Shown here piece after piece: positions 1 through 8,851 of a stretch of DNA of 64,000 bases. The position numbers were made by a program, and so were the translations under genes. The notes beneath the pieces were generated by a model that made no database searches, had not been told where the DNA came from, and was given only the letters and a program-made list of their open reading frames with translations. This DNA is from Pseudomonas grimontii (GTDB lineage Bacteria > Pseudomonadota > Gammaproteobacteria > Pseudomonadales > Pseudomonadaceae): the NCBI RefSeq assembly GCF_007858185.1, contig NZ_VFES01000014.1, positions 62,001-126,000 on the forward strand. The letters are read 5' to 3'. Within the stretch, counting starts at the first letter, position 1. Each line of letters begins with the position of its first letter.

Positions 1-703
1 TCTGGATCATGTCGCGCAGCTGGCCGGCCTTGTCGAAATAGCCCCAACGGCCTTCGATACCGACCTGCTCGGCCACGGTGATTTCCACGTGGGAAATGTA
101 GTTCTGGTTCCACTGGGTTTCGAACAGGCTGTTGGCGAAACGCAGGGCGATCAGGTTCTGGACGGTCTCTTTGCCCAAGTAGTGGTCAATGCGGTAGGTG
201 CGGTTTTCCGGGAAAAACTGCGCCACGGCATCGTTGACCTTGCGCGAGGATTCCAGGTCCGAGCCGATGGGTTTTTCCAGCACGACGCGGGTGTTTTCCG
301 CCAGGCCGACTTTGGACAGGTTCTCGCAGATCGCACCGTACACCGACGCAGGCGTGGCAAAGTAGGCGATCAGGCGTTGTTCGTTGCCGGCCTTTTCCGC
401 CAGGACTACGTAGTCATCGGCTTTCATGAAGTCGACGTGTACATAGGTCAGGCGGGCCAGGAAACGCTGGGCGATGCTCTCGTCCAGTTCCTTGCCGACG
501 TATTTACGCAATTCTTTTTCGATATGGGCCAGGTGTTGCTGCTCGGAGCCGGCTTCCCGGGCCAGGGCCAGGATGCGGGTGTCGTCGTGCAGGAGCCCGG
601 CGCCATCAAGTTGATAGAGGGCAGGAAATAACTTGCGCAGCGCCAGATCACCCAAGGCGCCAAACAGGGCAAAGGTGCAGGGTTCTACGGTTATCGAAGG
701 CAT
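1..703 (-). CDS. zwf: Glucose-6-phosphate 1-dehydrogenase (3' part beyond window)
   Basis: Oxidises glucose 6-phosphate to 6-phosphogluconolactone with NAD(P)+, the entry step of the Entner-Doudoroff route. The N-terminal 234 or so residues are present. The dinucleotide-binding motif GALGDLALRKL is near residue 15 and the substrate/catalytic motif RIDHYLGKE is near residue 175. The start is the ATG whose complement is at 701-703. The rest of the gene, and presumably pgl and eda, lie left of the window. It is divergent from hexR across a 209-bp intergenic region holding a HexR-type dyad, which is the usual Pseudomonas arrangement. Identification is firm; only the truncation limits it. Confidence 0.96.
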   Translation of the reverse strand, partial: MPSITVEPCTFALFGALGDLALRKLFPALYQLDGAGLLHDDTRILALAREAGSEQQHLAHIEKELRKYVGKELDESIAQRFLARLTYVHVDFMKADDYVVLAEKAGNEQRLIAYFATPASVYGAICENLSKVGLAENTRVVLEKPIGSDLESSRKVNDAVAQFFPENRTYRIDHYLGKETVQNLIALRFANSLFETQWNQNYISHVEITVAEQVGIEGRWGYFDKAGQLRDMIQ

Positions 704-768
704 GATGTTTGTTCTTTTATCAAGTTAAGCTACAAATACCTTTTTTCAAGGCATCACTCAAGGAAAAA

Positions 769-784
769 TGTAGTAATAACCACA
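769..784. promoter_or_regulatory. Putative HexR operator between zwf and hexR
   Basis: An imperfect 16-bp dyad, TGTAGT-AATA-ACCACA, embedded in A/T-rich arms (AAAA on the left, CATTTT on the right), lies 66 bp upstream of zwf. HexR (RpiR family) is known to repress zwf and edd/gap from TTGT/ACAA-type dyads and to be released by 2-keto-3-deoxy-6-phosphogluconate. The position and sequence fit, but binding is inferred. Confidence 0.6.
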
Positions 785-912
785 ACATTTTCCCGAAATA
801 CGCATTCCGAGTGGTGGTGTTCAGCTACCCTCAGTAGGATAGGCCACCGCAAAGAGCCACTCGTCGATTGGTTGCCACCCTTATTTGCATCGTCGCCCGA
901 AGGAAAGACTGA

Positions 913-1782
913 ATGGACCGCGTGCGAAATCTTCTGGAACAGATCCGGAACCGCCTCGAAGAATTGAACAAGGCCGAGAAAAAAGTTGCCGAGGTCATCC
1001 TGCTCAACCCGCAGCAGGCGACCCGCTTCTCTATCGCAGCCCTCGCCCAAGCCGCTTCGGTCAGTGAACCGACGGTCAACCGTTTCTGCCGTTCGTTCGG
1101 CGTCAGCGGTTACCCTGAACTTAAATTGCAGTTGGCGCAAAGCCTGGCCAGTGGCGCAGCGTATGTCAGCCGCGCCGTGGAGGCCGATGATAACCCCGAG
1201 GCCTACACCCAGAAGATCTTTGGCAGCGCCATCGCCTCGCTGGACGCCGCCTGCCAGGCCCTGGACCCTGCCCTGATCAGCAAGGCCGTGGACCTGTTGA
1301 TCCAGGCGCGGCAAATCCACTTCTTCGGCCTGGGCGCTTCGGCGCCGGTGGCCATGGATGCATTGCACAAGTTCTTCCGTTTCAATCTGTCGGTCACCGC
1401 CCATGCCGACGTGCTGATGCAGCGCATGATTGCGTCGGTGGCGCACACGGGCGAGCTGTTCGTGATCATTTCCTACACCGGACGCACCCGCGAGCTGGTG
1501 GAAGTGGCGCGCATCGCGCGGGGAAACGGCGCCTCCGTGCTGGGCGTAACCGCCGAGAACTCGCCGCTGGCCAAGGCCAGTACCGTAAGCCTGAACATTC
1601 CACTGCCCGAAGACACCGACATCTATATGCCGATGACCTCACGGATCATTCAGTTGACCGTGCTGGATGTGCTGGCCACCGGCATGACCTTGCGCCGCGG
1701 GGTGGATTTCCAGCCGCATTTGCGCAAGATCAAAGAGAGCTTGAATGACAGCCGGTATCCGGTTGGGGATGAGTTCAACTAA
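913..1782 (+). CDS. hexR: RpiR-family transcriptional repressor HexR
   Basis: A 289-residue RpiR-family regulator of central sugar metabolism. An N-terminal helix-turn-helix (about residues 1-77) carries the family words FSIAALAQAASVSEPTVNRF and CRSFGVSGYPELK. A C-terminal SIS sugar-phosphate-binding domain (about 125-260) carries FFGLGASAPVAMDALHKF and the loop VIISYTGRTRELV. The start ATG at 913 is preceded by AAGGAAAGA. In pseudomonads HexR represses zwf-pgl-eda, edd-glk and gap; its divergence from zwf supports the same role here. Identification is very secure by domain order, length and location. Confidence 0.95.
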   Translation: MDRVRNLLEQIRNRLEELNKAEKKVAEVILLNPQQATRFSIAALAQAASVSEPTVNRFCRSFGVSGYPELKLQLAQSLASGAAYVSRAVEADDNPEAYTQKIFGSAIASLDAACQALDPALISKAVDLLIQARQIHFFGLGASAPVAMDALHKFFRFNLSVTAHADVLMQRMIASVAHTGELFVIISYTGRTRELVEVARIARGNGASVLGVTAENSPLAKASTVSLNIPLPEDTDIYMPMTSRIIQLTVLDVLATGMTLRRGVDFQPHLRKIKESLNDSRYPVGDEFN

Positions 1783-1808
1783 GCCAGCCTGTGTGTTGGC
1801 TTCACTGG

Positions 1809-2093
1809 CCTCATCGGGCCATGGGTATCTACACAACTTTTGCTCAACGCTGAACACCCGGCAGATAGGGCTGTTGTGGCGAGCGGGCTTTTCCCGCGTT
1901 GGGCTGCTTCGCAGCCCCAGTAAGGAAGAATGCGGTGTATCAAACACTCTGTGGAGGCTGGTTTTGGGGGCTGCTTCGCAGCCCAACGCGGGCGGCGCGA
2001 CGATTCGACAAGCCCGCTCGCCACAGGGGAACTCGCCAGTCTCTGAAAATTGTGTAGATACCTATGCTCATCGGGGGCAAGCCCCCGATGAGG
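1809..2093. repeat. Nested REP/REPIN complex
   Basis: This fills the gap between hexR and the convergent mutarotase gene. The inner pair is inverted: GTGGCGAGCGGGCTT at about 1876, followed by CGCGTTGGGCTGCTTCGCAG, against GCTGCTTCGCAGCCCAACGC at 1970 onward ending AAGCCCGCTCGCCACA at 2026. It is wrapped in a second inverted pair, GGTATCTACACAA at 1824 and TTGTGTAGATACC at 2050. The right outer arm ends in a perfect small hairpin, CTCATCGGGGGC/GCCCCCGATGAG (2068-2093); the left arm has lost most of that hairpin. It probably doubles as a transcription barrier for both flanking genes. Confidence 0.8.
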
Positions 2094-2108
2094 CCATCAA
2101 CCACACCG

Positions 2109-2954
2109 CTAAACCCCAGCCCGCGCCTGCAAACTGAGATGCGCCCGCTCCCCCGGCGCCAGACTCGCCCCGGCCATCGCTGACTCCACGCACACAAACC
2201 CCGACGCCTCGTTGAAGCTCACGCCCAGCAGCGGCCGGCTGCCGGGATGCCATACGACGGTATCGGCGCTGTCGCCGGTGTCGATGCACAGTTCGCGCTG
2301 CCAGGCGTGGTCCTTGAGGTGCAGTTCGCCGTCGTGCTGGAACACCCGCTGGCACCCGCCGTCCACGCGCAACTCGCCTTCCTGCTGACACGCCTGGCGA
2401 TTGAGCTGGTCGTAACCGTGTGCGCCGTCGAGTCCAGACAGCGCTATCTCATCGACGTGACCAATACGCCAGTAAGCGTGCAAAGCATGGCTCAACTGGC
2501 ACGGCAACTCGTCCTGATGCTCGGTGCTAAGGCGCAGTTCCAGGGTGTCGCCCAGGTGCGCGTGCAGGTCGACCTGCCAGTCGCACAGCTGCAATTGCCA
2601 GTGCAGGCGCACGCCGTCGTGGTCGGTGCTGCTGTCGAGCAGTTTCCAGTCGATCAACCGCGCCCAACCATGGGACGGCCAGGCGTTTTCGCTCGGGTGA
2701 CGGCCATACCAAGGCCAGCACACCGGCACGCCGCCACGGATGGCGCCGACTTGCGGCCACTTGGCCGCGCACCACAGCCAGGGTTTCTGGCCACGGGGTT
2801 GAAAATGCAAGAGTTGCGCGCCCTGGCGACTGAACACCGCCTGGCACAGCGGATGGTCGATCACCAACACGTCGCGCATCTGAAAGCGCTCCCAGGCAAA
2901 CACCGGACGCTCGCGCAGGGATTTGAAAAAGCGTTGCAGCGGTTGCTCATGCAT
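2109..2954 (-). CDS. D-hexose-6-phosphate mutarotase (YeaD/aldose-1-epimerase family)
   Basis: A 281-residue cytosolic galactose-mutarotase-fold protein that interconverts alpha and beta anomers of hexose 6-phosphates such as glucose 6-phosphate. Visible family features are the GQ-rich N-terminal beta region (FSRQGAQLLHFQPRGQKPWL), the substrate-loop word RGGVPVCWPWYGRHP and the C-terminal stretch FNEASGFVCVESA, which carries the catalytic glutamate of this family. It lies just downstream of oprB in the same orientation but behind a rho-independent terminator, so it is probably expressed by read-through at a reduced level. The glucose-uptake context fits the substrate. The exact hexose specificity is inferred. 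Confidence 0.88.
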   Translation of the reverse strand: MHEQPLQRFFKSLRERPVFAWERFQMRDVLVIDHPLCQAVFSRQGAQLLHFQPRGQKPWLWCAAKWPQVGAIRGGVPVCWPWYGRHPSENAWPSHGWARLIDWKLLDSSTDHDGVRLHWQLQLCDWQVDLHAHLGDTLELRLSTEHQDELPCQLSHALHAYWRIGHVDEIALSGLDGAHGYDQLNRQACQQEGELRVDGGCQRVFQHDGELHLKDHAWQRELCIDTGDSADTVVWHPGSRPLLGVSFNEASGFVCVESAMAGASLAPGERAHLSLQARAGV

Positions 2955-2989
2955 GTGCCACGGTCCTGAATATCGTCACAGTGCCATCC

Positions 2990-3019
2990 AAAAAAAAGCG
3001 GATAGCCATGGCTACCCGC
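2990..3019 (-). terminator. Rho-independent terminator after oprB
   Basis: Read on the minus strand, the stem GCGGGTAGCC/GGCTATCCGC is followed by eight T residues (the A run at 2990-2997). It lies 39 bp after the oprB stop and only 36 bp before the mutarotase start, so it acts within the apparent operon, probably as an attenuator. Confidence 0.85.
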
Positions 3020-3057
3020 AAAATGCGCACAGAGAGAAGGAGCTTATCGCAACAGCG

Positions 3058-4407
3058 TTAGAACACCGACTGAATTTTCAGACCGGCAACCAAGGCGTTG
3101 TCGACTTGATCAACACCACCTGGGTGGGTGATGTACTGCAGGTTGGGGCGCACGGTCAGCCAGTTGGTGACGTGGAAGCCATAGTTGATTTCGTAGTTGT
3201 ACTCGGTAGTACGCAGTGGCGCGTACAGCGGGTTGTCATAGTCGCTGATGCCATTTGCCGCGTTGACGAACTCAGCGGTTTTCTTCACATCATCGTTGAC
3301 ATGGATGCGCCCGAAACCAATGCCGACGTCATCTTTTGGACGCGCATCAAATGGGCCTTTGTACACAAACATCAGCGACTGGTAGTTGTCGATAAAGTTG
3401 GTGTCTTTGTCGTGAAAGGTCACGTTAGCCGCAATGTTCAGACCGCGGGATGCGTCGCCATTGTGGGTAGTAAGTTGCTGTTGCAGGACGCCCCAGTAAC
3501 CGCTCTTGCTGCTACGGACGCGGAAGGCGTCGCCGGTAGCACCGGCGTTCTGGCCATTCACGTCCTCACGAACGTCGTTGGCATCGGCCGTGCTCTTGTA
3601 GTAACCCACACGGTATTCGCCCGGCAGGCCATTGACCTTCGGCGACCAGACCAATTCCACTGGTAATAAGGTGCCCTTGGTACCGCTGCCGCTGAGCTTG
3701 AAGCCGTTGCCATGCTCGGTTTGAGATGGGTTCTGGTTGTAGGCACCGATTTGCGCATACAGCTCAGGCGTGATGTTGTACTTCACACGCAATGCAGCCT
3801 GCATGACTGGCCAGTTGTACCAGATGTTGGTTGCCCAGTTACCCACCTGGGAACCGCAGAACGTCAGGTTCTGGAACTCGCAGGGGAAGGTGTTGAAGTC
3901 TTCGCCTTCACCGAAGTAACCGGCTTTCACGTCCAGCTTGCCGTCGAGGAACTGGTGCTGGATCCACAGTTGGGTCAGACGCACCATGTGGCCGCGTCCA
4001 TACACCTCTTGTGACGAGCTGAGCGTGCCGGCACGCGGGTCGCCAATGCGGTCATTGGAGATGTTCTGGCCATTACGGTTGGTCAACTGGATCTTGGCCT
4101 GGGTGTTGTCCCAGCCCCACAGCTTTTGCAGGTCCAGCGCTACGCCCAAGCCAAACTGGTCGGCGTAACGGGCAGTCTTGTCGTCGTTGTAGCCGCCATG
4201 CAGGTTGGCGCCTACTTCCCCTACGTAGTCAGCCTTGATATCGATACCTTGCTCGATCAGCTTGGTACGCTCGCCGCCCCAATCGCCGGTCATCCATTTG
4301 GAATCGGCGCTGAATGCTTCGTCCGCCATCGCATTGGCGGACAAAACCAGGGCTGCAACTGCTGACAGTTGGCAGATCAGCCGGGTGTTGTTGTGTTGCT
4401 TTTTCAT
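3058..4407 (-). CDS. oprB: Carbohydrate-selective porin OprB
   Basis: A 449-residue outer-membrane beta-barrel porin that lets glucose and related sugars into the periplasm. A Sec signal peptide ends near ANAMA-DEAF (about residue 28). The OprB-family start SKWMTGDWGGERTKL follows, then an aromatic-rich barrel and a terminal aromatic residue (SVF) typical of BAM substrates. It lies 85 bp downstream of the gtsD ATPase gene and on the same strand, so outer-membrane entry and the inner-membrane ABC importer are co-expressed. Family, length and context all agree. Confidence 0.93.
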   Translation of the reverse strand: MKKQHNNTRLICQLSAVAALVLSANAMADEAFSADSKWMTGDWGGERTKLIEQGIDIKADYVGEVGANLHGGYNDDKTARYADQFGLGVALDLQKLWGWDNTQAKIQLTNRNGQNISNDRIGDPRAGTLSSSQEVYGRGHMVRLTQLWIQHQFLDGKLDVKAGYFGEGEDFNTFPCEFQNLTFCGSQVGNWATNIWYNWPVMQAALRVKYNITPELYAQIGAYNQNPSQTEHGNGFKLSGSGTKGTLLPVELVWSPKVNGLPGEYRVGYYKSTADANDVREDVNGQNAGATGDAFRVRSSKSGYWGVLQQQLTTHNGDASRGLNIAANVTFHDKDTNFIDNYQSLMFVYKGPFDARPKDDVGIGFGRIHVNDDVKKTAEFVNAANGISDYDNPLYAPLRTTEYNYEINYGFHVTNWLTVRPNLQYITHPGGVDQVDNALVAGLKIQSVF

Positions 4408-4492
4408 CCCTACATCCTCGTCTTTATTGTTATTAAACTGTTTTTATCTAACGCGGGTTACTTTTTTCATCTAAAACAACAACTTATCTACT

Positions 4493-5653
4493 TCAGCGAC
4501 CTTTGAATTGGGCCACATTGTCCACATGCCCCTGTGCGGGCAATGAAGAAGCAGTGCCGAGGCGCTCGCCAGTGTTGGCGTCGAACAGCAGTACCTTGGA
4601 TGGATCGAATTGCAGGGTCAGGGTCTCGCCCACCTGCGGCGCCACATCAGGCGCCAAACGGCAGCAGACCTTGGTGTCATTGAGCTGCACAAACACCAGT
4701 GTGTCCGGGCCGGTCGGCTCGGTGACCTGGACCTCGGCACGTATGCTCGATGAGCCATTACCCTCACCCGCCGCCAACACGATCTGCTCCGGGCGCAGGC
4801 CCAGAATCACATCACGGTCCTCCAGACCAGCGTCGTTCATACCCAGCGGCAATTCGCAACGCGCCTGGCCGCTGTCGAGCAGCGCCACCAACACCCCGTC
4901 CTTGCGTTTTAGGCGCATAGGAACGAAGTTCATCGGTGGTGAACCGATAAAGCTTGCCACAAATAGGTTAGCAGGGTCGTTGTAAATTTCTTTCGGAGTG
5001 CCGAATTGTTGGATGATGCCGTCCTTCATCACCGCCACTTTATCGCCCAGGGTCATCGCTTCGATCTGATCGTGTGTCACGTAGACCGTGGTGGTTTTCA
5101 GGCGCTGGTGCATCAGCTTCATTTCGGTACGCATCTCGACGCGCAGCTTGGCGTCGAGGTTGGACAGCGGTTCGTCGAACAGGTAGATTTTCGGCCGACG
5201 CGCCAGGGCCCGGCCCATGGCCACGCGCTGTTGCTGGCCGCCGGAGAGCTGGCCTGGCTTGCGGTTAAGCAGGTGTTCGATCTGCAGCAACTTGGCCACG
5301 CGCGCCACTTCGGCGTCGATGTCGGCCTGGGGCATCTTGCGGATCTTGAGGCCGAACTCGATGTTCTCGCGCACGCTCATGGTCGGGTACAGCGCGTAGG
5401 ACTGGAACACCATGGCGATGTCCCGGTCCTTGGGGCTCATGCCACTGACGTCCTGGTCGCCGATCATGATCGCGCCGCCGGTGATGGTCTCAAGGCCGGC
5501 GATGCAGTTCATCAGCGTTGACTTACCGCAACCCGAAGGGCCGACCAGGATCAGGAACTCTCCCTCTTTGATCGACAGTTCGATGTTCTTCAAGGTGTCG
5601 GGCAGGCCGGCGCCATAGGTCTTGTTTACATTGCGAAGTTCAAGCGTAGCCAT
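4493..5653 (-). CDS. gtsD: Glucose ABC transporter ATP-binding protein
   Basis: A 386-residue MalK/UgpC-type ATPase that powers the glucose importer. It has Walker A GPSGCGKST (near residue 39), Q-loop MVFQSYALYP, signature LSGGQQQRVAMGRA, Walker B KIYLFDEPLSNLDAKLR and H-loop YVTHDQIEAMT. The last 140 residues form the OB/TOBE domain typical of sugar importers (LGLRPEQI). It starts 2 bp after the gtsC stop, so it is translationally coupled. MalK-like TOBE domains can host regulatory contacts, but nothing in the sequence shows this here. Confidence 0.93.
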   Translation of the reverse strand: MATLELRNVNKTYGAGLPDTLKNIELSIKEGEFLILVGPSGCGKSTLMNCIAGLETITGGAIMIGDQDVSGMSPKDRDIAMVFQSYALYPTMSVRENIEFGLKIRKMPQADIDAEVARVAKLLQIEHLLNRKPGQLSGGQQQRVAMGRALARRPKIYLFDEPLSNLDAKLRVEMRTEMKLMHQRLKTTTVYVTHDQIEAMTLGDKVAVMKDGIIQQFGTPKEIYNDPANLFVASFIGSPPMNFVPMRLKRKDGVLVALLDSGQARCELPLGMNDAGLEDRDVILGLRPEQIVLAAGEGNGSSSIRAEVQVTEPTGPDTLVFVQLNDTKVCCRLAPDVAPQVGETLTLQFDPSKVLLFDANTGERLGTASSLPAQGHVDNVAQFKGR

Positions 5654-5655
5654 GA

Positions 5656-6501
5656 TTACCCCTTGACCGCGCCGGCCGTCAGGCCGCGCACGAAATACTT
5701 GCCTGCGATCACATAGACCAGCAGGGTCGGCAGCCCGGCGATCATCGCCGCCGCCATATCCACGTTATATTCCTTGGCCCCGGTGCTGGTGTTGACCAGG
5801 TTGTTCAGCGCCACCGTGATGGGCTGGGAGTCGCCACTGGAGAACACCACACCGAACAGGAAGTCATTCCAGATCTGGGTGAACTGCCAGATCAGGCAGA
5901 CCATGATGATCGGCGTGGACATCGGCAGAATGATCTGACGGAAGATGGTGAAGAAACCGGCACCGTCCAGGCGTGCCGCCTTGATCAGCGCATCCGGAAT
6001 GCTCACGTAGTAGTTACGGAAGAACAGCGTGGTGAACGCCAGGCCGTACACCACGTGCACAAACACCAGGCCAGTGGTGGTGCTGGCCAGGCCCATCTTG
6101 CCGAGGGTGAACGACGCGGGCAGCAGCACGGTCTGGAACGGCAGGAAGCAGCCGAACAACAGCAGACCGAAGAACAACTGCGAACCACGGAAGCGCCAGA
6201 ACGACAGCACATATCCGTTCAACGCGCCGATGGCGGTGGAAATCAGCACGGCCGGCACGGTGATCTTGATCGAGTTCCAGAAGTAGCCATCCACGGTGTC
6301 CCAGGCCTTGACCCAGCCGATGCCGCTGACCACGGTCGGCCAGCTCAACAGGTTGCCGGTGCTGATGTCTTCCGGGGTCTTGAAGCTGGTGAGCAACATC
6401 ACCACCAGCGGTACCAGGTACAGCAACACCGCAAGGATCAGCACCGCGTAGATCGCGATGCGGCTCAGGCTGATGGCAGGTTTGGCAGCGAGACTAGTCA
6501 T
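5656..6501 (-). CDS. gtsC: Glucose ABC transporter permease (MalG-type)
   Basis: A 281-residue inner-membrane permease with six predicted transmembrane segments. The first is IAIYAVLILAVLLYLVPLVV (about residues 13-32). The cytoplasmic EAA loop, IKAARLDGAGFFTIFRQIIL, docks on the ATPase GtsD. Family CUT1 (carbohydrate uptake) of ABC importers. Its start overlaps the end of gtsB by 8 bp, indicating coupled translation. It forms the heterodimeric channel with GtsB. Confidence 0.92.
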   Translation of the reverse strand: MTSLAAKPAISLSRIAIYAVLILAVLLYLVPLVVMLLTSFKTPEDISTGNLLSWPTVVSGIGWVKAWDTVDGYFWNSIKITVPAVLISTAIGALNGYVLSFWRFRGSQLFFGLLLFGCFLPFQTVLLPASFTLGKMGLASTTTGLVFVHVVYGLAFTTLFFRNYYVSIPDALIKAARLDGAGFFTIFRQIILPMSTPIIMVCLIWQFTQIWNDFLFGVVFSSGDSQPITVALNNLVNTSTGAKEYNVDMAAAMIAGLPTLLVYVIAGKYFVRGLTAGAVKG

Positions 6502-7414
6502 TACGCTTGGTCCTCAGCTCGGAGTAGAGGTAAGGCACGATGATCGCGAGGATCGCACCGAGCATCAGGATTGCACTGGCCGAGCCCATGCCCATCTGGC
6601 CACGGCTGAAGGTGAACGAGTACATGAACATCGCAGGCAGATCGGACGAGTAGCCCGGCCCGCCAGCGGTCATCGCCGCCACCAGGTCGAAGCTCTTGAT
6701 CGCAATGTGCGCCAGGATCATCACCGCACTGAAGAACACCGGACGCAGGCTGGGCAGCACCACGCTCCAGTAGATGCGCGGCAGGCTCGCGCCGTCGATC
6801 TGGGCGGCGCGGATGATCGACTGATCAACGCCACGCAGGCCAGCGAGGAACATCGCCATGATGAAGCCGGAGGCTTGCCACACGGCGGCGATCACCAGGC
6901 AATAGACCACGCGGTCCGGGTCGATCAGCCAGTCGAGACGGAAGCCTTCCCAGCCCCAGTCACGCAGGAGTTTGTCCAGGCCCATGCCCGGGTTGAGCAG
7001 CCATTTCCAGGCGGTACCGGTGACGATCATCGAGAGCGCCATCGGGTACAGGTAAATGGTGCGGATAAAGCCTTCGCGACGGATTTTCTGGTCGAGGAAA
7101 ATCGCCAGCGTCACGCCGATCACCAAGGTGATGCCGATAAACATCCCGCCGAAAAGCGCCAGGTTCTTGCTCGCCACCCACCAGCGGTCGTTGTCGAACA
7201 ACCGTTCGTATTGCGCAAGGCCTGCCCATTTGTAGCTCGGCAGGAACGTAGACGTGGTGAACGAGAGCACAAACGTCCACAGGATGTAGCCGTAGAAGCC
7301 CACCAACACGATGAACATGCTGGGCGCCAGCACCAGCTTGGGTAGCCAGCGCTGCAGTGCATCGAACGGCGAGGCTTTGCTGAACACAGCAACAGAACTC
7401 ATGGGGAAATCCAA
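6494..7414 (-). CDS. gtsB: Glucose ABC transporter permease (MalF-type)
   Basis: A 306-residue inner-membrane permease, partner of GtsC. Hydrophobic segments are visible at about residues 25-50 (VLAPSMFIVLVGFYGYILW) and later. The EAA-like loop reads IIRAAQIDGASLPRIYWSVV. It is separated from gtsA by a 95-bp gap that carries an inverted repeat, whereas gtsB, gtsC and gtsD are tightly packed. This suggests that the binding protein is made in excess over the membrane subunits, as in other sugar importers. Confidence 0.92.
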   Translation of the reverse strand: MDFPMSSVAVFSKASPFDALQRWLPKLVLAPSMFIVLVGFYGYILWTFVLSFTTSTFLPSYKWAGLAQYERLFDNDRWWVASKNLALFGGMFIGITLVIGVTLAIFLDQKIRREGFIRTIYLYPMALSMIVTGTAWKWLLNPGMGLDKLLRDWGWEGFRLDWLIDPDRVVYCLVIAAVWQASGFIMAMFLAGLRGVDQSIIRAAQIDGASLPRIYWSVVLPSLRPVFFSAVMILAHIAIKSFDLVAAMTAGGPGYSSDLPAMFMYSFTFSRGQMGMGSASAILMLGAILAIIVPYLYSELRTKRND

Positions 7415-7430
7415 TAGTAAGGCTGAAGGC

Positions 7431-7504
7431 AGCTACAAGCGGCGAGCTACAAGCGTGAAGACATACCGCGCCTACTTGCAGCTCGTCACTTGCAGCTTGT
7501 AGCT
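7431..7504. repeat. AGCTACAAGC-family inverted repeat between gtsA and gtsB
   Basis: Left arm AGCTACAAGCGGCGAGCTAC, right arm GCAGCTCGTCACTTGCAGC then TTGTAGCT; the arms are complementary apart from a few mismatches. Related copies lie at 12303, 29938 and 36949. Its position after the binding-protein gene suggests mRNA 3'-end protection or attenuation. Confidence 0.75.
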
Positions 7505-7509
7505 AGTTC

Positions 7510-8796
7510 CTACTTAGCAGACTTGATCGCAGCGCCGAGTTTCTTGGCGGTGTCGGCCGGGTCGGCTTTCGGGTCGTTGATGTAGTTGGTCACGACATCG
7601 AAGAACGCACCTTGCACAGCCAGGGTGGTGGCCATGTTGTGCGCCATGCTTGGCTGCAGGCCGCCGGTCTTGGCGTCAGCCAGGAAGTCCTTGGCAGCGG
7701 TCTGGGCGCAGGAGTCGAAGCCGAGCTTGTCCATTTCATTGAGCATGTCGGTACGAACCGGGATCGAACCCTTGTTGATGCTGAACACCTTCTGGAAGTT
7801 TTCACCCAGCACGACTTTGGCGATGTCCTGCTGGCCAGCGGCAGTGCCTTTGTCTTTCTGCTTGAACACCGCCAGGGAGTCGATGTTGTAGGTGAAGGCT
7901 TTGTCGGTGCCCGGGAAAGCTACGCACTCGTAGTCTTTGCCGGCGACTTTCTTGGCGGCGGTCCATTCGGACTTGGCCCAGTCACCCATGATCTGCATGC
8001 CGGCCTTGCCGTTGATGACCTTGCCTGCTTCGAGGTTCCAGTCCTGGCCTTTGCCGTCGACGTCCATATAGGTCGCGACTTTCTTCAGCTCGGTCAGGGA
8101 CTTGACCATTTCCGGGCCGGTCAGCGCAGCGTTATCCAGGTCGACCAGGGCTTTCTTGTAGCCATCGGCGCCCATTACCGACAGGACGACCGCTTCGAAG
8201 ACAGTACTGTCCTGCCAAGGCTGGCCACCGTGGGCGAGCGGAATGAAGCCCGCGGCCTTGAGCTTGTCGCCGGCTGCGTAGAATTCTTCGAGGGTGGTTG
8301 GGTTCTTGGTGATACCGGCTTTCTTGAAGACTTCCGGGTTGATCCACAGCCAGTTCACGCGGTGGATGTTGACCGGTACGGCGACGTAGTCACCGTCGTA
8401 CTTCACGGTGTCGGAGACTTTCTTGTCGAGCAGGGAATCCCATTTTTCGTCTTTGGCGACGGACTTCAGGACGTCGGTGTCGAGCAGGCCGGTGGACGCC
8501 CATTCCTGGATGTCGGGGCCTTTGATCTGGGCAACGCCTGGCGGGTTGCCGGCGACCGCGCGGCTTTTCAACACGGTCATGGCAGTGGCGCCACCGCCAC
8601 CTGCGACGGCACCGTCTTTCCAGGTGAAGCCGTCTTTCTCTACTTGGGCCTTCAGGACATCTACAGCCGCCTTTTCGCCACCTGAGGTCCACCAATGCAC
8701 AACTTCAACCGTCCCTTTGGAGTCGGCGGCAAATGCACTGAGGGGAAACAACGAGGCAACGGAAATAGCTACGGCGAGGCGATTAATCGCGTTCAT
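7510..8796 (-). CDS. gtsA: Periplasmic glucose-binding protein of the Gts ABC importer
   Basis: A 428-residue family-1 extracellular solute-binding protein. A signal peptide ends at SAFA-ADSKG (about residue 24). The mature protein starts with VEVVHWWTSGGEKAAVDVLK, typical of bacterial sugar-binding proteins, and contains GDWAKSEWTAAKK. It captures glucose in the periplasm and delivers it to GtsBC. It is first in gtsABCD-oprB, behind a promoter that shares its operator layout with the upstream AGE-isomerase gene. The RBS on the minus strand is AAGAAAAGG, about 10 bases before the ATG. Confidence 0.93.
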   Translation of the reverse strand: MNAINRLAVAISVASLFPLSAFAADSKGTVEVVHWWTSGGEKAAVDVLKAQVEKDGFTWKDGAVAGGGGATAMTVLKSRAVAGNPPGVAQIKGPDIQEWASTGLLDTDVLKSVAKDEKWDSLLDKKVSDTVKYDGDYVAVPVNIHRVNWLWINPEVFKKAGITKNPTTLEEFYAAGDKLKAAGFIPLAHGGQPWQDSTVFEAVVLSVMGADGYKKALVDLDNAALTGPEMVKSLTELKKVATYMDVDGKGQDWNLEAGKVINGKAGMQIMGDWAKSEWTAAKKVAGKDYECVAFPGTDKAFTYNIDSLAVFKQKDKGTAAGQQDIAKVVLGENFQKVFSINKGSIPVRTDMLNEMDKLGFDSCAQTAAKDFLADAKTGGLQPSMAHNMATTLAVQGAFFDVVTNYINDPKADPADTAKKLGAAIKSAK

Positions 8797-8851
8797 CTGA
8801 ATACCTTTTCTTGTTGTTATGCATGCAAGTCTAGAGCTTGCGCTGCACGGA

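Noticed and set aside
1809..2093. CRISPR-like array
   Set aside because: Repeats are inverted pairs, not regularly spaced direct repeats, and no cas gene is near.
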